Source: JABMMZ01 sp044341025
GTDB taxonomy: Bacteria > Bacteroidota > Bacteroidia > NS11-12g > UBA955
Assembly (NCBI GenBank): GCA_044341025.1
Contig: JBIISM010000020.1
Coordinates: 1 to 31,082 of the forward strand
Length of the DNA stretch: 31,082 nt
Reading direction: 5' to 3'
The position numbers and the translations under genes are program-made. Below are positions 8,695-15,371 of this stretch, in pieces. The notes below the pieces were generated by a model. It was not told where the DNA came from. It saw only the letters and a program-made list of their open reading frames with translations, and made no database searches. How positions within the stretch are numbered: the stretch's first letter is position 1; each line of letters opens with the position of its first letter.

Positions 8695-9732
8695 ATGAGC
8701 TCCGCACTTTTTAAAAAGATTAATTATATTGTTAAAAACCCCGCTATTACAAGTGATGCCGCCATTGAGGAAATTAAATTGTTGCTGGCGTCTGAGGAGA
8801 AAAATCAAACGTCTATCCAGCCCACTGAATTGGCTGCTGAACTGATTTCCAGAAAAGCAGAACAACTTAAAAACCCATTTTCAAACGAAAAGGTTTATAC
8901 CACTGGCTTTGAAGCTTTCGATCGAAACTTTAAAGGTTTTTACCCGGGGGAGCTCATTGTGGTAGGTGGTCGTCCCGCTATGGGAAAAACCGCTCTTATG
9001 ATAAGCCTTGCTTTGAATCTTTCGCTTCAAACGCCCTTGGTTTTTATGTCTATGGATATCTCATCCAATATTCTCAGCGACCGCATCTTGTCTTCCTTGA
9101 CAGGCATACAACCAGACCATATCCGCAACAACACATTAAATGAGGAAGAACTTCAACTCATTGAAAGCAGCAAAGCAGAGATTTTAAAAAGACTGCTATA
9201 CATCAACGACACCTTGTTCAGCAACCTCATGCAACTGTCGGACTATATCCGCGATATGGCGACAGAGGAGAACATTAAAATATTCTTTTTAGACTATCTG
9301 CAATTGCTTAACAACCCAAGGCATAGAGGCAGTAACCGCGAACAAGAAATCAATGACATTATGCGGGAGCTTAAAGGCTTGTGCAAGGAACTAAACATTA
9401 CCATTCTTTTGAGTTCACAACTGAGCAGAAATGTTGAGATGCGTGGTGGCGACAAACGTCCACAACTAAGTGACCTGCGTGAAAGTGGTTCCATCGAACA
9501 GGCTGCTGACAAAGTTATTTTCATTTACCGCTATGACTATTACAAGTTGGATTTTGATCTTAACGATGAGATGCGCAGCACCATGGATTTAATTTTGGCA
9601 AAAAACAGAAATGGCAGTGTTGGAGAAATTACACTTAAACACAACCTTTTCATGACACAGTTTGAAAGCTTCGCCCCAGATTTACAAGAATTTAAAATAA
9701 CAAACATGGGTGACAAACATTCATGGGAATAA
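8695..9732 (+). CDS. DnaB-type helicase-core ATPase, retron-linked
   Basis: A 345-residue protein made of the RecA-like C-terminal domain of replicative helicase DnaB, with a short 60-residue leader in place of DnaB's N-terminal primase-binding collar. Visible motifs: Walker A GRPAMGKTA (92-100), Walker B IFFLDYLQLL (196-205), the glutamine sensor LLSSQLSRNVE (238-248), the arginine-finger region LRESGSIEQAADKVIFIYR (261-279), and AKNRNGSVGEITL (302-314). The residue after the second strand, normally the catalytic Glu in SLE, is Asp121 (MSMD). Its stop is 6 bases before the retron RNA, so it should share a transcript with the RNA and reverse transcriptase. Inference: this is the retron's partner, perhaps acting on DNA at stalled forks or sensing phage replication. 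It could instead be an unrelated phage-type helicase remnant. Confidence 0.85.
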   Translation: MSSALFKKINYIVKNPAITSDAAIEEIKLLLASEEKNQTSIQPTELAAELISRKAEQLKNPFSNEKVYTTGFEAFDRNFKGFYPGELIVVGGRPAMGKTALMISLALNLSLQTPLVFMSMDISSNILSDRILSSLTGIQPDHIRNNTLNEEELQLIESSKAEILKRLLYINDTLFSNLMQLSDYIRDMATEENIKIFFLDYLQLLNNPRHRGSNREQEINDIMRELKGLCKELNITILLSSQLSRNVEMRGGDKRPQLSDLRESGSIEQAADKVIFIYRYDYYKLDFDLNDEMRSTMDLILAKNRNGSVGEITLKHNLFMTQFESFAPDLQEFKITNMGDKHSWE

Positions 9733-9738
9733 GATATT

Positions 9739-9893
9739 GAGCCGTTACAAAACACATTATGAGTCAGAAATGATAAGACTTTGTAGTTGTGCACCTGCAA
9801 CTCCGTTTGGATTATATCCTTTTATCAGGATTAAATTTCGCTAGCGAGAATTTAATCCTGTCATCAGTCAGTAGATAATACATGTAACGGCTC
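9739..9893 (+). ncRNA. Retron msr-msd RNA (predicted)
   Basis: Directly upstream of the reverse transcriptase. The ends form a perfect 11-bp duplex, GAGCCGTTACA (9739-9749) with TGTAACGGCTC (9883-9893), as expected for retron arms a1 and a2; ATTAT (9756-9760) and ATAAT (9875-9879) can add a second short helix after a bulge. Inside, in msr order, are small hairpins: AGTC...GACT (9762-9780), AGTTG...CAACT (9785-9802), and GGAT-TAT-ATCC (9809-9819). A strong 35-nt hairpin at 9826-9860 is the likely msd. A candidate branching guanosine is the G at 9761 just after the inner helix, but this is not certain. The eight-T stretch after a2 could also let the closing stem act as a leaky terminator before the reverse transcriptase. 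Confidence 0.75.
9826..9860 (+). repeat. msd-type hairpin within the retron RNA
   Basis: Arms CAGGATTAAATT and AATTTAATCCTG (12 bp, perfect) enclose an 11-base centre built around CGCTAGCG, itself palindromic, so the DNA could form one long near-perfect stem. In a retron this would be the reverse-transcribed part, giving a short msDNA. The stem is shorter than in many characterised retrons. Confidence 0.7.
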
Positions 9894-9904
9894 TTTTTTT
9901 ACCA

Positions 9905-11017
9905 ATGAACAAAACAGTTGAATCGATAGCGCAAACCCATGGTGAACAAATATTACAAACGTATTTGCGCGAAGCTAAATTCTTGTACTTAAAAAACATC
10001 CCGAAGCAAACTGTCATAGCCGCCTTGCTTTTACAACTTAAAAATCCATACGCACTGGCAAGGGTTTTCAAAACCAGTATTAATAAGTTGGAGCACCTAA
10101 TTAACAATGGAGCTTACAAGAGTTTTTACATCCCAAAAAAAAGAGGTGGACAGCGCTTAATTGAGGTTCCCGAAATACCATTGTTAAGTACTCAAAAAGG
10201 TCTTAATTTTTTCTTACAAGCCTACTATGCCTGCATCAAACCGCAAAGCGTGCATGGCTTTATAAAAACCAAAAACTATTCGGACAAGCCGAGTGGCATC
10301 GTTTCCAATGCCAGCATGCACGTAAACAAAGCCACGGTTTTAAACATCGACTTAAAAGACTTTTTTCAAAACATCAGCAGCAAGCAGATCTATCAATTGT
10401 TCCGCTCTCCCATATTTAATTACAACGAAAACATGGCAGCAGCATACACCCTTCTATGCACCCATAAAGGCCATCTACCAACCGGCGCGCCCACCTCTCC
10501 TATCCTATCCAATTTTATTTGTTTGGAACTCGACCGTGCCTTGGAGCAATTTTGCTTGATTCACGAATTGAGCTATTCGCGTTATGCCGACGACTTAAGT
10601 TTCTCTTCGAACAAGCAAATAAACGCCAATATGGTTCTCGATCTTGTTGGCATCATCAACCATTGTGACTTCCAGATCAACAACAAAAAAGTTAGGACCA
10701 TCAGCCGTCGCGGCCGACAAACCGTCACTGGCTTGGTGGTGAACCAAAAGCTAAATGTCGACCGCCGTTACATCCGAAACATCAGAGCCACCTTACACGA
10801 CCTTAAACTTAACGGACTAGCCAATGCCAGCACCAAGCATTTTAAATTACAAGAAACCGCCTCAGAAGCGCAGCAACAGCATTTCATTCACCGCATACAA
10901 GCGCAGATCAATTTTGTGGGGAGTGTGAGGGGGAAGGAGGATGAGATATATATGAAATTTAAAAAAGCAATAGATGAAGGATCATCAACCGAGGGTGGTG
11001 GAGAAATTAATTATTGA
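9905..11017 (+). CDS. Retron reverse transcriptase
   Basis: A 370-residue RNA-dependent DNA polymerase. Motif A is NIDLKDFFQNIS with catalytic Asp149; motif B is LPTGAPTSPILSN (191-203); motif C is YADDLSFSS (227-235) with Asp229 and Asp230. Two features diagnostic of retron enzymes are present: NAxxH in region X (NASMH, 135-139) and the VTG triplet in region Y (QTVTGLVVN, 272-280). The C-terminal thumb continues to about residue 345, followed by a Ser/Gly/Glu-rich tail. The ATG lies 11 bases after the a2 arm of the predicted msr-msd RNA. The enzyme should start synthesis from a 2'-OH of the msr and make RNA-linked single-stranded DNA. Retrons studied so far act as anti-phage guards with a partner effector; here the only tightly linked partner is the DnaB-type ATPase upstream. 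Confidence 0.92.
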   Translation: MNKTVESIAQTHGEQILQTYLREAKFLYLKNIPKQTVIAALLLQLKNPYALARVFKTSINKLEHLINNGAYKSFYIPKKRGGQRLIEVPEIPLLSTQKGLNFFLQAYYACIKPQSVHGFIKTKNYSDKPSGIVSNASMHVNKATVLNIDLKDFFQNISSKQIYQLFRSPIFNYNENMAAAYTLLCTHKGHLPTGAPTSPILSNFICLELDRALEQFCLIHELSYSRYADDLSFSSNKQINANMVLDLVGIINHCDFQINNKKVRTISRRGRQTVTGLVVNQKLNVDRRYIRNIRATLHDLKLNGLANASTKHFKLQETASEAQQQHFIHRIQAQINFVGSVRGKEDEIYMKFKKAIDEGSSTEGGGEINY

Positions 11018-11070
11018 AAAAAAGTATTTACGAGATAGGCAATCGTTTTTATTCGTTTCAAACAATCAAC

Positions 11071-11078
11071 TATATTTG
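11071..11078 (+). promoter_or_regulatory. -7 element TATATTTG of the MazG/DUF2075 pair
   Basis: An exact TAnnTTTG element 23 bases ahead of the MazG-like start at 11102, at a distance usual for Bacteroidota promoters. No clear TTG box is seen upstream. It implies that the pair can be transcribed separately from the retron genes. Confidence 0.5.
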
Positions 11079-11101
11079 TTCCTTAAAATCAAAAACCACC
11101 C

Positions 11102-11422
11102 ATGAACGAAATAACCGAAGCCCTCATTAAATTCAGAAATGAACGCGATTGGGAGCAATTTCATAACCCAAAAGATTTGGCCTTAGCCATCAACATAGAA
11201 GCTGCTGAACTTTTGGAATTGTTTTTATGGAAAAATGCAGAAGATGCCAATCCTGAAAAGGTAAAAGAAGAGTTGGCTGATGTGTTCGCCTTTGCATTTT
11301 TATTGGCAGAAAAATATGGCTTTGATGTGAAAGAAATCATATTGGATAAAGTTAAAAAAAACGGAGAAAAATACCCAGTAGATAAAGCAAAGGGAACTGC
11401 CAAAAAATACAATGAGCTATGA
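11102..11422 (+). CDS. MazG-like nucleotide pyrophosphohydrolase
   Basis: A 106-residue all-alpha NTP pyrophosphohydrolase of the compact MazG/dCTPase type. The metal-binding helices show EAAELLELF (Glu33, Glu36, Glu39) and EELADVFAF (Glu57, Asp60), the standard ExxE...ExxD ligand pattern, and a conserved N-terminal segment NERDWEQFHNPKDLALAI. Such enzymes hydrolyse (d)NTPs to NMP and pyrophosphate, for house-cleaning or for nucleotide depletion in defence. Its stop overlaps the start of the following helicase-like gene (ATGA), so the two proteins are made together, and one may supply or limit the nucleotide used by the other. Confidence 0.85.
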   Translation: MNEITEALIKFRNERDWEQFHNPKDLALAINIEAAELLELFLWKNAEDANPEKVKEELADVFAFAFLLAEKYGFDVKEIILDKVKKNGEKYPVDKAKGTAKKYNEL

Positions 11423-13119
11423 AAACTGAATTTCAGTTTAAAGAAATACCTTTTGACAAAACTGGAATTGAGTTGCTTAAACATGAGCCATACTCGGAAG
11501 AGTATTGGCCAATTGTGTATTTAATTCGAAATTCTGATGATAAAAAAGTTAATGAATTATATGTAGGCGAAACAACCGATTTTGTTTCTCGAATGGAATC
11601 GCATTTGAAAAACTCTAAAAAAAACCATTTAAATACATTAAACGTAATTTATTCGAATAAATTCAACAAATCCGCAACTTTGGATATTGAATCTAATTTG
11701 ATCAAATATTTCATTGGCGATGGAAGATATCGCTTATTGAACGGCAATATGGGTCTAGCCGATCATACCTATTTTCAAAAGGATATTCTTTATGGCCAAA
11801 TATTTAAAGAGATTTGGGATCTTTTTAGAAAAAAGGGCATTTCAAAGTCAACCATCGAAGAAATAAACAATACTGATTTATTTAAATATTCGCCATATAA
11901 ATCATTGTCTCGCGATCAGAGGAATAGCATTGTAGAAATCGTAGATAGTCTGGTTAATTTACATTCAAAAACAATTCTAGTTGAAGGTGGCGCAGGGACT
12001 GGTAAGACCGTTTTAGCTATTTATATAATTAAGATGATTATCTCAGAACCTGAAGACTTTAACTTCAAAGAATTTGAAAGAGAGGATTCGTCATTAATTG
12101 AAATGGTCAAAGAAATTAGACGAAGAAATTCAAAGCCAAGGATTGCATTGGTTATTCCAATGCAATCATTTAGAACAACCATAAAGAAACTATTCAAGCA
12201 TATTAAAGGACTAACCCCTGAGATGGTGATTGGACCGGCTGAACTTGCCAAAAGCAATGAAAAATACGATTTAGTAATTGTAGATGAAGGGCACCGCTTG
12301 AGACAAAGAAAAAACTTGTCTTCATATTTTAGCGCATTTGACAAAGTAAATTTAAAGTTAAACTTAGAAAAGTATACAGGGAATGAATTAGATTGGATAA
12401 AGATCAAAAGCAAGCAGCATATTATCTTTTACGACTCAGGACAAACAATTAAACCATCTGATATAGATCAAAGTCAATTTGATATACTCAGAAATACAAA
12501 AGGCACTAAATGCCTCAAATTAAACACTCAATTTCGTGTTAATGCGGGCAATGATTATGTGTTATTTCTTGAAGAATTATTAGCTCAAAGCCTACCAAAC
12601 AAAATACACAGGTTTAAAAATTATGAATTAAAAATATTTAATTCTATTAAAGTGTTTCAAAACGCAATTATTAAGAAAGAAGAAGAACATGGACTATGTA
12701 GAATGATTGCTGGTTTTTCTTGGAAATGGGAATCTAAAAACAATAAAAACATTTTCGACATTGATATTGATGGGCATAAACTCCAATGGAATGCAACTGG
12801 CATAGATTGGATAAACACCCCCAATTCCATTAACGAGGTAGGATGTATACATACTTCGCAAGGTTATGACTTAAATTACGCTGGCATTATATTGGGAAAT
12901 GAAATCATTTATGATCCAATAAAAAAGAAAATTTGCATAAACAAGGAGCAATATTTTGACAAAAACGGAAAGAATACTATTGCAGATATTGAAATATTAA
13001 AAAAGTATATTTTTAACATTTATAGGACTATGATGCTAAGGGGTATTAAGGGTACATACTTATATATTTGTGACCCGGAATTGAGAGCCTATTTTTCAAA
13101 CTTTATTGAAACAGAGTAG
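11419..13119 (+). CDS. GIY-YIG nuclease fused to DUF2075 helicase-like ATPase
   Basis: A 566-residue fusion. Residues about 30-105 look like a GIY-YIG endonuclease domain: VYLIRNS for the first element, ELYVGETTDFVSRMESHL for the YIG strand and helix, and IESNLIKYF carrying the metal-binding Glu91. Residues about 160-560 are the DUF2075 superfamily-1-like helicase core: GGAGTGKT Walker A (190-197), LVIVDEGHRL Walker B (285-294), a QHIIFYDSGQ segment, LNTQFRVN, IHTSQGYDLNYAGII, and a C-terminal YRTMMLRGIKGTYLYICD. It is translationally coupled to the MazG-like protein. The combination of nuclease, ATPase and nucleotide hydrolase suggests a nucleic-acid-sensing defence module; this role is inferred. 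The GIY motif itself is degenerate (VYL), so nuclease activity is not assured. Confidence 0.8.
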   Translation: MKTEFQFKEIPFDKTGIELLKHEPYSEEYWPIVYLIRNSDDKKVNELYVGETTDFVSRMESHLKNSKKNHLNTLNVIYSNKFNKSATLDIESNLIKYFIGDGRYRLLNGNMGLADHTYFQKDILYGQIFKEIWDLFRKKGISKSTIEEINNTDLFKYSPYKSLSRDQRNSIVEIVDSLVNLHSKTILVEGGAGTGKTVLAIYIIKMIISEPEDFNFKEFEREDSSLIEMVKEIRRRNSKPRIALVIPMQSFRTTIKKLFKHIKGLTPEMVIGPAELAKSNEKYDLVIVDEGHRLRQRKNLSSYFSAFDKVNLKLNLEKYTGNELDWIKIKSKQHIIFYDSGQTIKPSDIDQSQFDILRNTKGTKCLKLNTQFRVNAGNDYVLFLEELLAQSLPNKIHRFKNYELKIFNSIKVFQNAIIKKEEEHGLCRMIAGFSWKWESKNNKNIFDIDIDGHKLQWNATGIDWINTPNSINEVGCIHTSQGYDLNYAGIILGNEIIYDPIKKKICINKEQYFDKNGKNTIADIEILKKYIFNIYRTMMLRGIKGTYLYICDPELRAYFSNFIETE

Positions 13120-13196
13120 TATAGGAAATCTTTATTTCGCATTGGCTTTAACTCGCGGAACATTAATTTTCTCCTGAAATAAATAAACACACAACA

Positions 13197-14168
13197 ATGT
13201 CACTACTCAATTTCGTCAAAAACAAAATGCGCATGTCTCATGTGTACCAGCCGGTGATGATAAAAGCCTTATTGGAAAATGATGGAAAACAAACCGTGCA
13301 AGCTATTGCCGAGCAATTATTAAAATACGACCAATCGCAAATTGAATATTACATCGATGTAACCAAAAACATGGTGGGTAAAGTATTGCTGAGCCATGAT
13401 ATTGTAGACAAAGAAAAAGATATTTATATCCTAAAGGAATATTCAAAGTTAAATTCTCAAGAGAAGAAAGAAATCATTGAAGAATGCAACCGTAAAATTG
13501 GTGAGTACATCAGCAAAAGAGGCATAAGCATTTGGGAACATAGAAGAAGAAACAGAAGACCTGTGCCCGGAAGTATTCGTTATGAAGTATTGAAGCGGGC
13601 CAAGTACCGATGTGAGTTGTGTGGCATATCAGCAGAAGAAAAAGCCTTGGAGGTCGACCACATCACACCTAAAAACCATGGAGGAGAAGATTCAATTAAC
13701 AATTACCAAGCATTGTGTTACACCTGCAATGCTCAAAAGAAAGATTTAGACGACACAAGTTTTAGAGAGCAAGAAGCGGTATACCATGTAAGAGAAAAAG
13801 AATGTGTTTTTTGCAAATTAGAAAATAGAAAAATCATTTATGAAAACAATTTGGCCATTGCATTTTACGACCTCTACCCTGTTACTCAGAACCATCTCCT
13901 AATAATTCCCAAACGTCATGCAATAAATTATTTCGCACTCAACCAAGCAGAAATAAATGCCATCAATCAAATACTATTTCAAGCCCAAGAAGACTTAAAA
14001 ACAAAAGATAGCAGCATTGAAGGGTTCAACATTGGCATCAATAATGGCAGTGTTGCAGGCCAAACCATCTTCCATTGCCATATTCATTTAATTCCAAGAC
14101 GTAGGGGTGATGTTGCAAATCCGATTGGTGGTGTCAGGAATATTATTCCTGGGAAGGGAGAATACTAG
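13197..14168 (+). CDS. Winged helix-HNH-HIT fusion protein
   Basis: A 323-residue, three-part protein. Residues about 15-80 (VYQPVMIKALLENDG...IAEQLLKYD) look like a winged-helix DNA-binding domain of the sort found in front of restriction-type nucleases. Residues 128-185 are an HNH nuclease with zinc cysteines C139, C142, C174 and C177 and the catalytic DH pair (LEVDHITPKNHGG, Asp154-His155). Residues 203-323 are a HIT-family nucleotide hydrolase/transferase: CVFCKLE zinc knuckle, LYPVTQNHLLIIPKRH, and the histidine triad FHCHIHLIPRR (His293, His295, His297). HIT enzymes cleave nucleoside phosphoramidates or dinucleotides; joined to HNH, the domain may process adenylylated DNA ends or a nucleotide signal. 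Function is inferred. The ATG is preceded by about 75 bases of AT-rich spacer. Confidence 0.85.
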   Translation: MSLLNFVKNKMRMSHVYQPVMIKALLENDGKQTVQAIAEQLLKYDQSQIEYYIDVTKNMVGKVLLSHDIVDKEKDIYILKEYSKLNSQEKKEIIEECNRKIGEYISKRGISIWEHRRRNRRPVPGSIRYEVLKRAKYRCELCGISAEEKALEVDHITPKNHGGEDSINNYQALCYTCNAQKKDLDDTSFREQEAVYHVREKECVFCKLENRKIIYENNLAIAFYDLYPVTQNHLLIIPKRHAINYFALNQAEINAINQILFQAQEDLKTKDSSIEGFNIGINNGSVAGQTIFHCHIHLIPRRRGDVANPIGGVRNIIPGKGEY

Positions 14169-14190
14169 ATATCAACCATATCCAAGAAAA

Positions 14191-14508
14191 TCATATATCT
14201 AATCTCGAATTCGTATCATGCTGCTTATCATGACATGGTCCACACACCGATACCAACCAATGGATAGGTTCTTTACCTATATTGTATTTTGCGTATTTTA
14301 AATGGTGAACTTGGGTGGCTTTAGCTCCGCAGTATTTGCATTGCCAATTGTCTCTTCTTAAAACCACAAATCGCTTCCGTTTCCATGCCTCCGATTTAAG
14401 ATAATCGTTTCGGTAATAATCGCGTCTGTTTTTACGCTTAACTTCAAAAAGCATTCCTTTTATTATGCCCCCAGAAATTAAAACGATTATAACAATTAGT
14501 ATTTCCAT
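14191..14508 (-). CDS. Small membrane-anchored HNH nuclease-like protein
   Basis: A 105-residue protein starting at ATG 14506-14508; an in-frame TTG at 14539-14541 would add 11 residues but the ATG starts exactly at the hydrophobic segment. Residues 3-19 (ILIVIIVLISGGIIKGM) form one transmembrane helix, followed by a basic linker and an HNH fold: CKYC (57-60), VHHLKY (67-72), and VCGPCHDKQH (88-97). All zinc and metal ligands of the HNH type are visible. It faces the HNH-HIT gene with 22 bases between the two stops. A nuclease tied to the membrane could attack incoming DNA; that is an inference. Confidence 0.75.
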   Translation of the reverse strand: MEILIVIIVLISGGIIKGMLFEVKRKNRRDYYRNDYLKSEAWKRKRFVVLRRDNWQCKYCGAKATQVHHLKYAKYNIGKEPIHWLVSVCGPCHDKQHDTNSRLDI

Positions 14509-14668
14509 TTTAAATTTTACAAGATTTAAATTACCACTCAAGGCAAAAATAAGAATTTATGAATTGAAATAGCATTCACTCAAATAAGAATTCCTCAAAA
14601 ATCATGGACTAAACCCGGACTAAGTCCTAAAACAAAAAAGCGCAAAGCTTTGAGGGGATTAGGGGAAT

Positions 14669-14686
14669 GGATTACTGCGTGATCCC
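14669..14686 (+). repeat. GGATTACT..CGTGATCC repeat, copy 1
   Basis: GGATTAC pairs with GTGATCC through one G.U, giving a small hairpin. It is followed by a short G-rich segment and then a terminator at 14714. It belongs to a family with further copies at 14785, 14956, 29521 and 30905. Confidence 0.65.
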
Positions 14687-14713
14687 AGAGGTGGGCGTCT
14701 ACTAAGAATGTAA

Positions 14714-14743
14714 AGGTTTGCTTTATTGCAAACCTCTTTTTTT
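14714..14743 (+). terminator. Rho-independent terminator-like hairpin
   Basis: AGGTTTGC and GCAAACCT form an 8-bp perfect stem with a 6-base loop, followed by seven T. No gene on the plus strand ends just before it, so it belongs to the repeat unit rather than to a known transcript. Confidence 0.6.
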
Positions 14744-14784
14744 ATTTCCTTAAAAACTCAAAACCTTCGGTAAATTCAAGAAAG

Positions 14785-14802
14785 GGATTACTAGCGTGAT
14801 CC
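14785..14802 (+). repeat. GGATTACT..CGTGATCC repeat, copy 2
   Basis: Same inverted element as copy 1, with AG in the variable positions. It is followed by AAAAGAGGGTCTG; GAGGGTCTG is also found after copy 3. Confidence 0.65.
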
Positions 14803-14882
14803 TAAAAGAGGGTCTGAACCCCGCACCCTGTGCAGCCGTGGTGTTGCGATGCGCACTCTGGTGCTGGGGGCAAAAGCATTAA

Positions 14883-14913
14883 AACAGCCTCGCTTCGCAG
14901 GCTGTTACTTTTT
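14883..14913 (+). terminator. Terminator-like hairpin after repeat copy 2
   Basis: AACAGCCT pairs with AGGCTGTT (8 bp), 8-base loop, followed by AC and five T. GCATTAAA precedes it and a CGCCC box follows. Confidence 0.55.
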
Positions 14914-14955
14914 ACGCCCTTCAAAAATCCCCTCAAGGTTTGCGGTGAAAACGAG

Positions 14956-14973
14956 GGATTACTGTCGTGATCC
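14956..14973 (+). repeat. GGATTACT..CGTGATCC repeat, copy 3
   Basis: Same element with GT in the variable positions, followed by GCATTGGAGGGTCTG and GCATTAAA. It lies about 170 bases after copy 2. Confidence 0.65.
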
Positions 14974-15003
14974 GCATTGGAGGGTCTGCAAAAGCATTAA
15001 AGC

Positions 15004-15027
15004 CATCGCAGGCGATGTCTCTTTTTT
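15004..15027 (+). terminator. Terminator-like hairpin after repeat copy 3
   Basis: CATCGC and GCGATG form a 6-bp stem with a 2-base spacer, followed by TCTC and six T and an ATGCCC box. The tight loop makes it less certain than the others. Confidence 0.4.
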
Positions 15028-15083
15028 ATGCCCTGCATAAATCCCCTCAAGGTCTTCGACACTTGGTGGATTTTCTTGGGCAT

Positions 15084-15113
15084 AAAAAAAGCCTTTTCTT
15101 ACGAAAAGGCTTT
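15084..15113 (-). terminator. Terminator of tRNA-Arg
   Basis: On the minus strand AAAGCCTTTTC and GAAAAGGCTTT form an 11-bp stem with a 4-base loop, ending in a run of seven T. It starts 9 bases after the 3' end of tRNA-Arg, in the right orientation. Confidence 0.8.
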
Positions 15114-15121
15114 AATGCTAG

Positions 15122-15195
15122 TGATCCCGAAGGGATTCGAACCCCTGACCCACAGATTAGAAATCTGTTGCTCTATCCAACTGAGCTACGAGACC
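15122..15195 (-). tRNA. tRNA-Arg (anticodon TCT)
   Basis: A complete 74-nt cloverleaf including the discriminator A. The acceptor stem GGTCTCG pairs with CGGGATC through two wobbles, the D arm is GCTC...GAGC, the anticodon stem ACAGA/TCTGT holds the loop TTTCTAA with anticodon TCT, and the T arm has TTCGAAT. CCA is not encoded. It decodes AGA. A terminator follows. Confidence 0.95.
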
Positions 15196-15200
15196 ATATA

Positions 15201-15249
15201 AAAAAAAAGGCAGTTACAGTTGAGGATAAATCTTACACTGTCAACTGCC
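15201..15249 (-). terminator. Terminator between tRNA-Pro and tRNA-Arg
   Basis: On the minus strand GGCAGTT and AACTGCC, extended by ACTGT/ACAGT past a one-base bulge, form a 12-bp stem with a long loop, ending in eight T. It probably ends the tRNA-Pro transcript, and lies only a few bases before the tRNA-Arg 5' end. Confidence 0.65.
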
Positions 15250-15250
15250 A

Positions 15251-15320
15251 TCTTCGATGTCGGGGTGGCAGGATTGGCTTCGCCTTTCACCGCTCCCCTT
15301 CAGCTCGAACCTACTACCTT
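15251..15320 (-). pseudogene. Broken copy of the tRNA-Pro 3' end
   Basis: The 25 bases 15251-15275 are identical to 15363-15387, which cover the flank, acceptor strand and T-stem of the intact tRNA-Pro. The copy is then interrupted by 30 foreign bases (15276-15305) inside the T loop, resumes with CGAACCTAC and ACCTT, and diverges before the anticodon arm. It cannot fold into a tRNA. A partial tRNA copy next to the parent gene is what integration or excision at a tRNA site leaves behind. Confidence 0.7.
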
Positions 15321-15332
15321 AGTTAGGTAGTA
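15312..15332. repeat. 8-bp perfect hairpin at the end of the tRNA-Pro remnant
   Basis: TACTACCT and AGGTAGTA flank a 5-base loop TAGTT. It sits exactly where similarity of the broken tRNA copy to tRNA-Pro ends. Confidence 0.45.
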
Positions 15333-15371
15333 TGTTTTTGCTTTGACTCTGATTTAAACTTTTCTTCGATG

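Larger units (their letters stand above)
14509..15083. other. Non-coding stretch rich in repeats and terminators
   Basis: About 575 bases with no supportable gene. It holds three copies of a short inverted element, GGATTACTnnCGTGATCC, each followed by a GAGGG- or GGTGGG-type segment and a hairpin with a T-run. Units two and three also share GCATTAAA before, and a CGCCC or ATGCCC box after, their terminator hairpins; the same boxes flank the tRNA-Arg terminator in the opposite orientation. The stretch looks like serial duplication of gene-end sequences next to tRNA genes. Apparent open frames here are tRNA-region shadows. Confidence 0.7.

Noticed and set aside
9883..9900. Terminator ending the helicase transcript
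   Set aside because: The stem pairs with a segment 134 bases upstream and matches retron a1/a2 arms; some termination at the following T-run remains possible.
9905..11017. Group II intron or DGR reverse transcriptase
   Set aside because: No maturase domain, no template/variable repeat pair, and both retron-specific motifs are present.
14669..14973. CRISPR array in the repeat-rich stretch
   Set aside because: The repeats are only 18 bases, have irregular spacing (116 and 171), and the intervening DNA holds terminators rather than uniform spacers.
14849..15040. Plus-strand frame of 63 codons in the repeat-rich stretch
   Set aside because: It runs through two terminator hairpins and one repeat; no protein feature.
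14967..15326. Plus-strand frame of 119 codons across the tRNA-Arg region
   Set aside because: It contains the familiar false translation of tRNA genes (text like EGIRTPDPQIRN) and lies antisense to tRNA-Arg.
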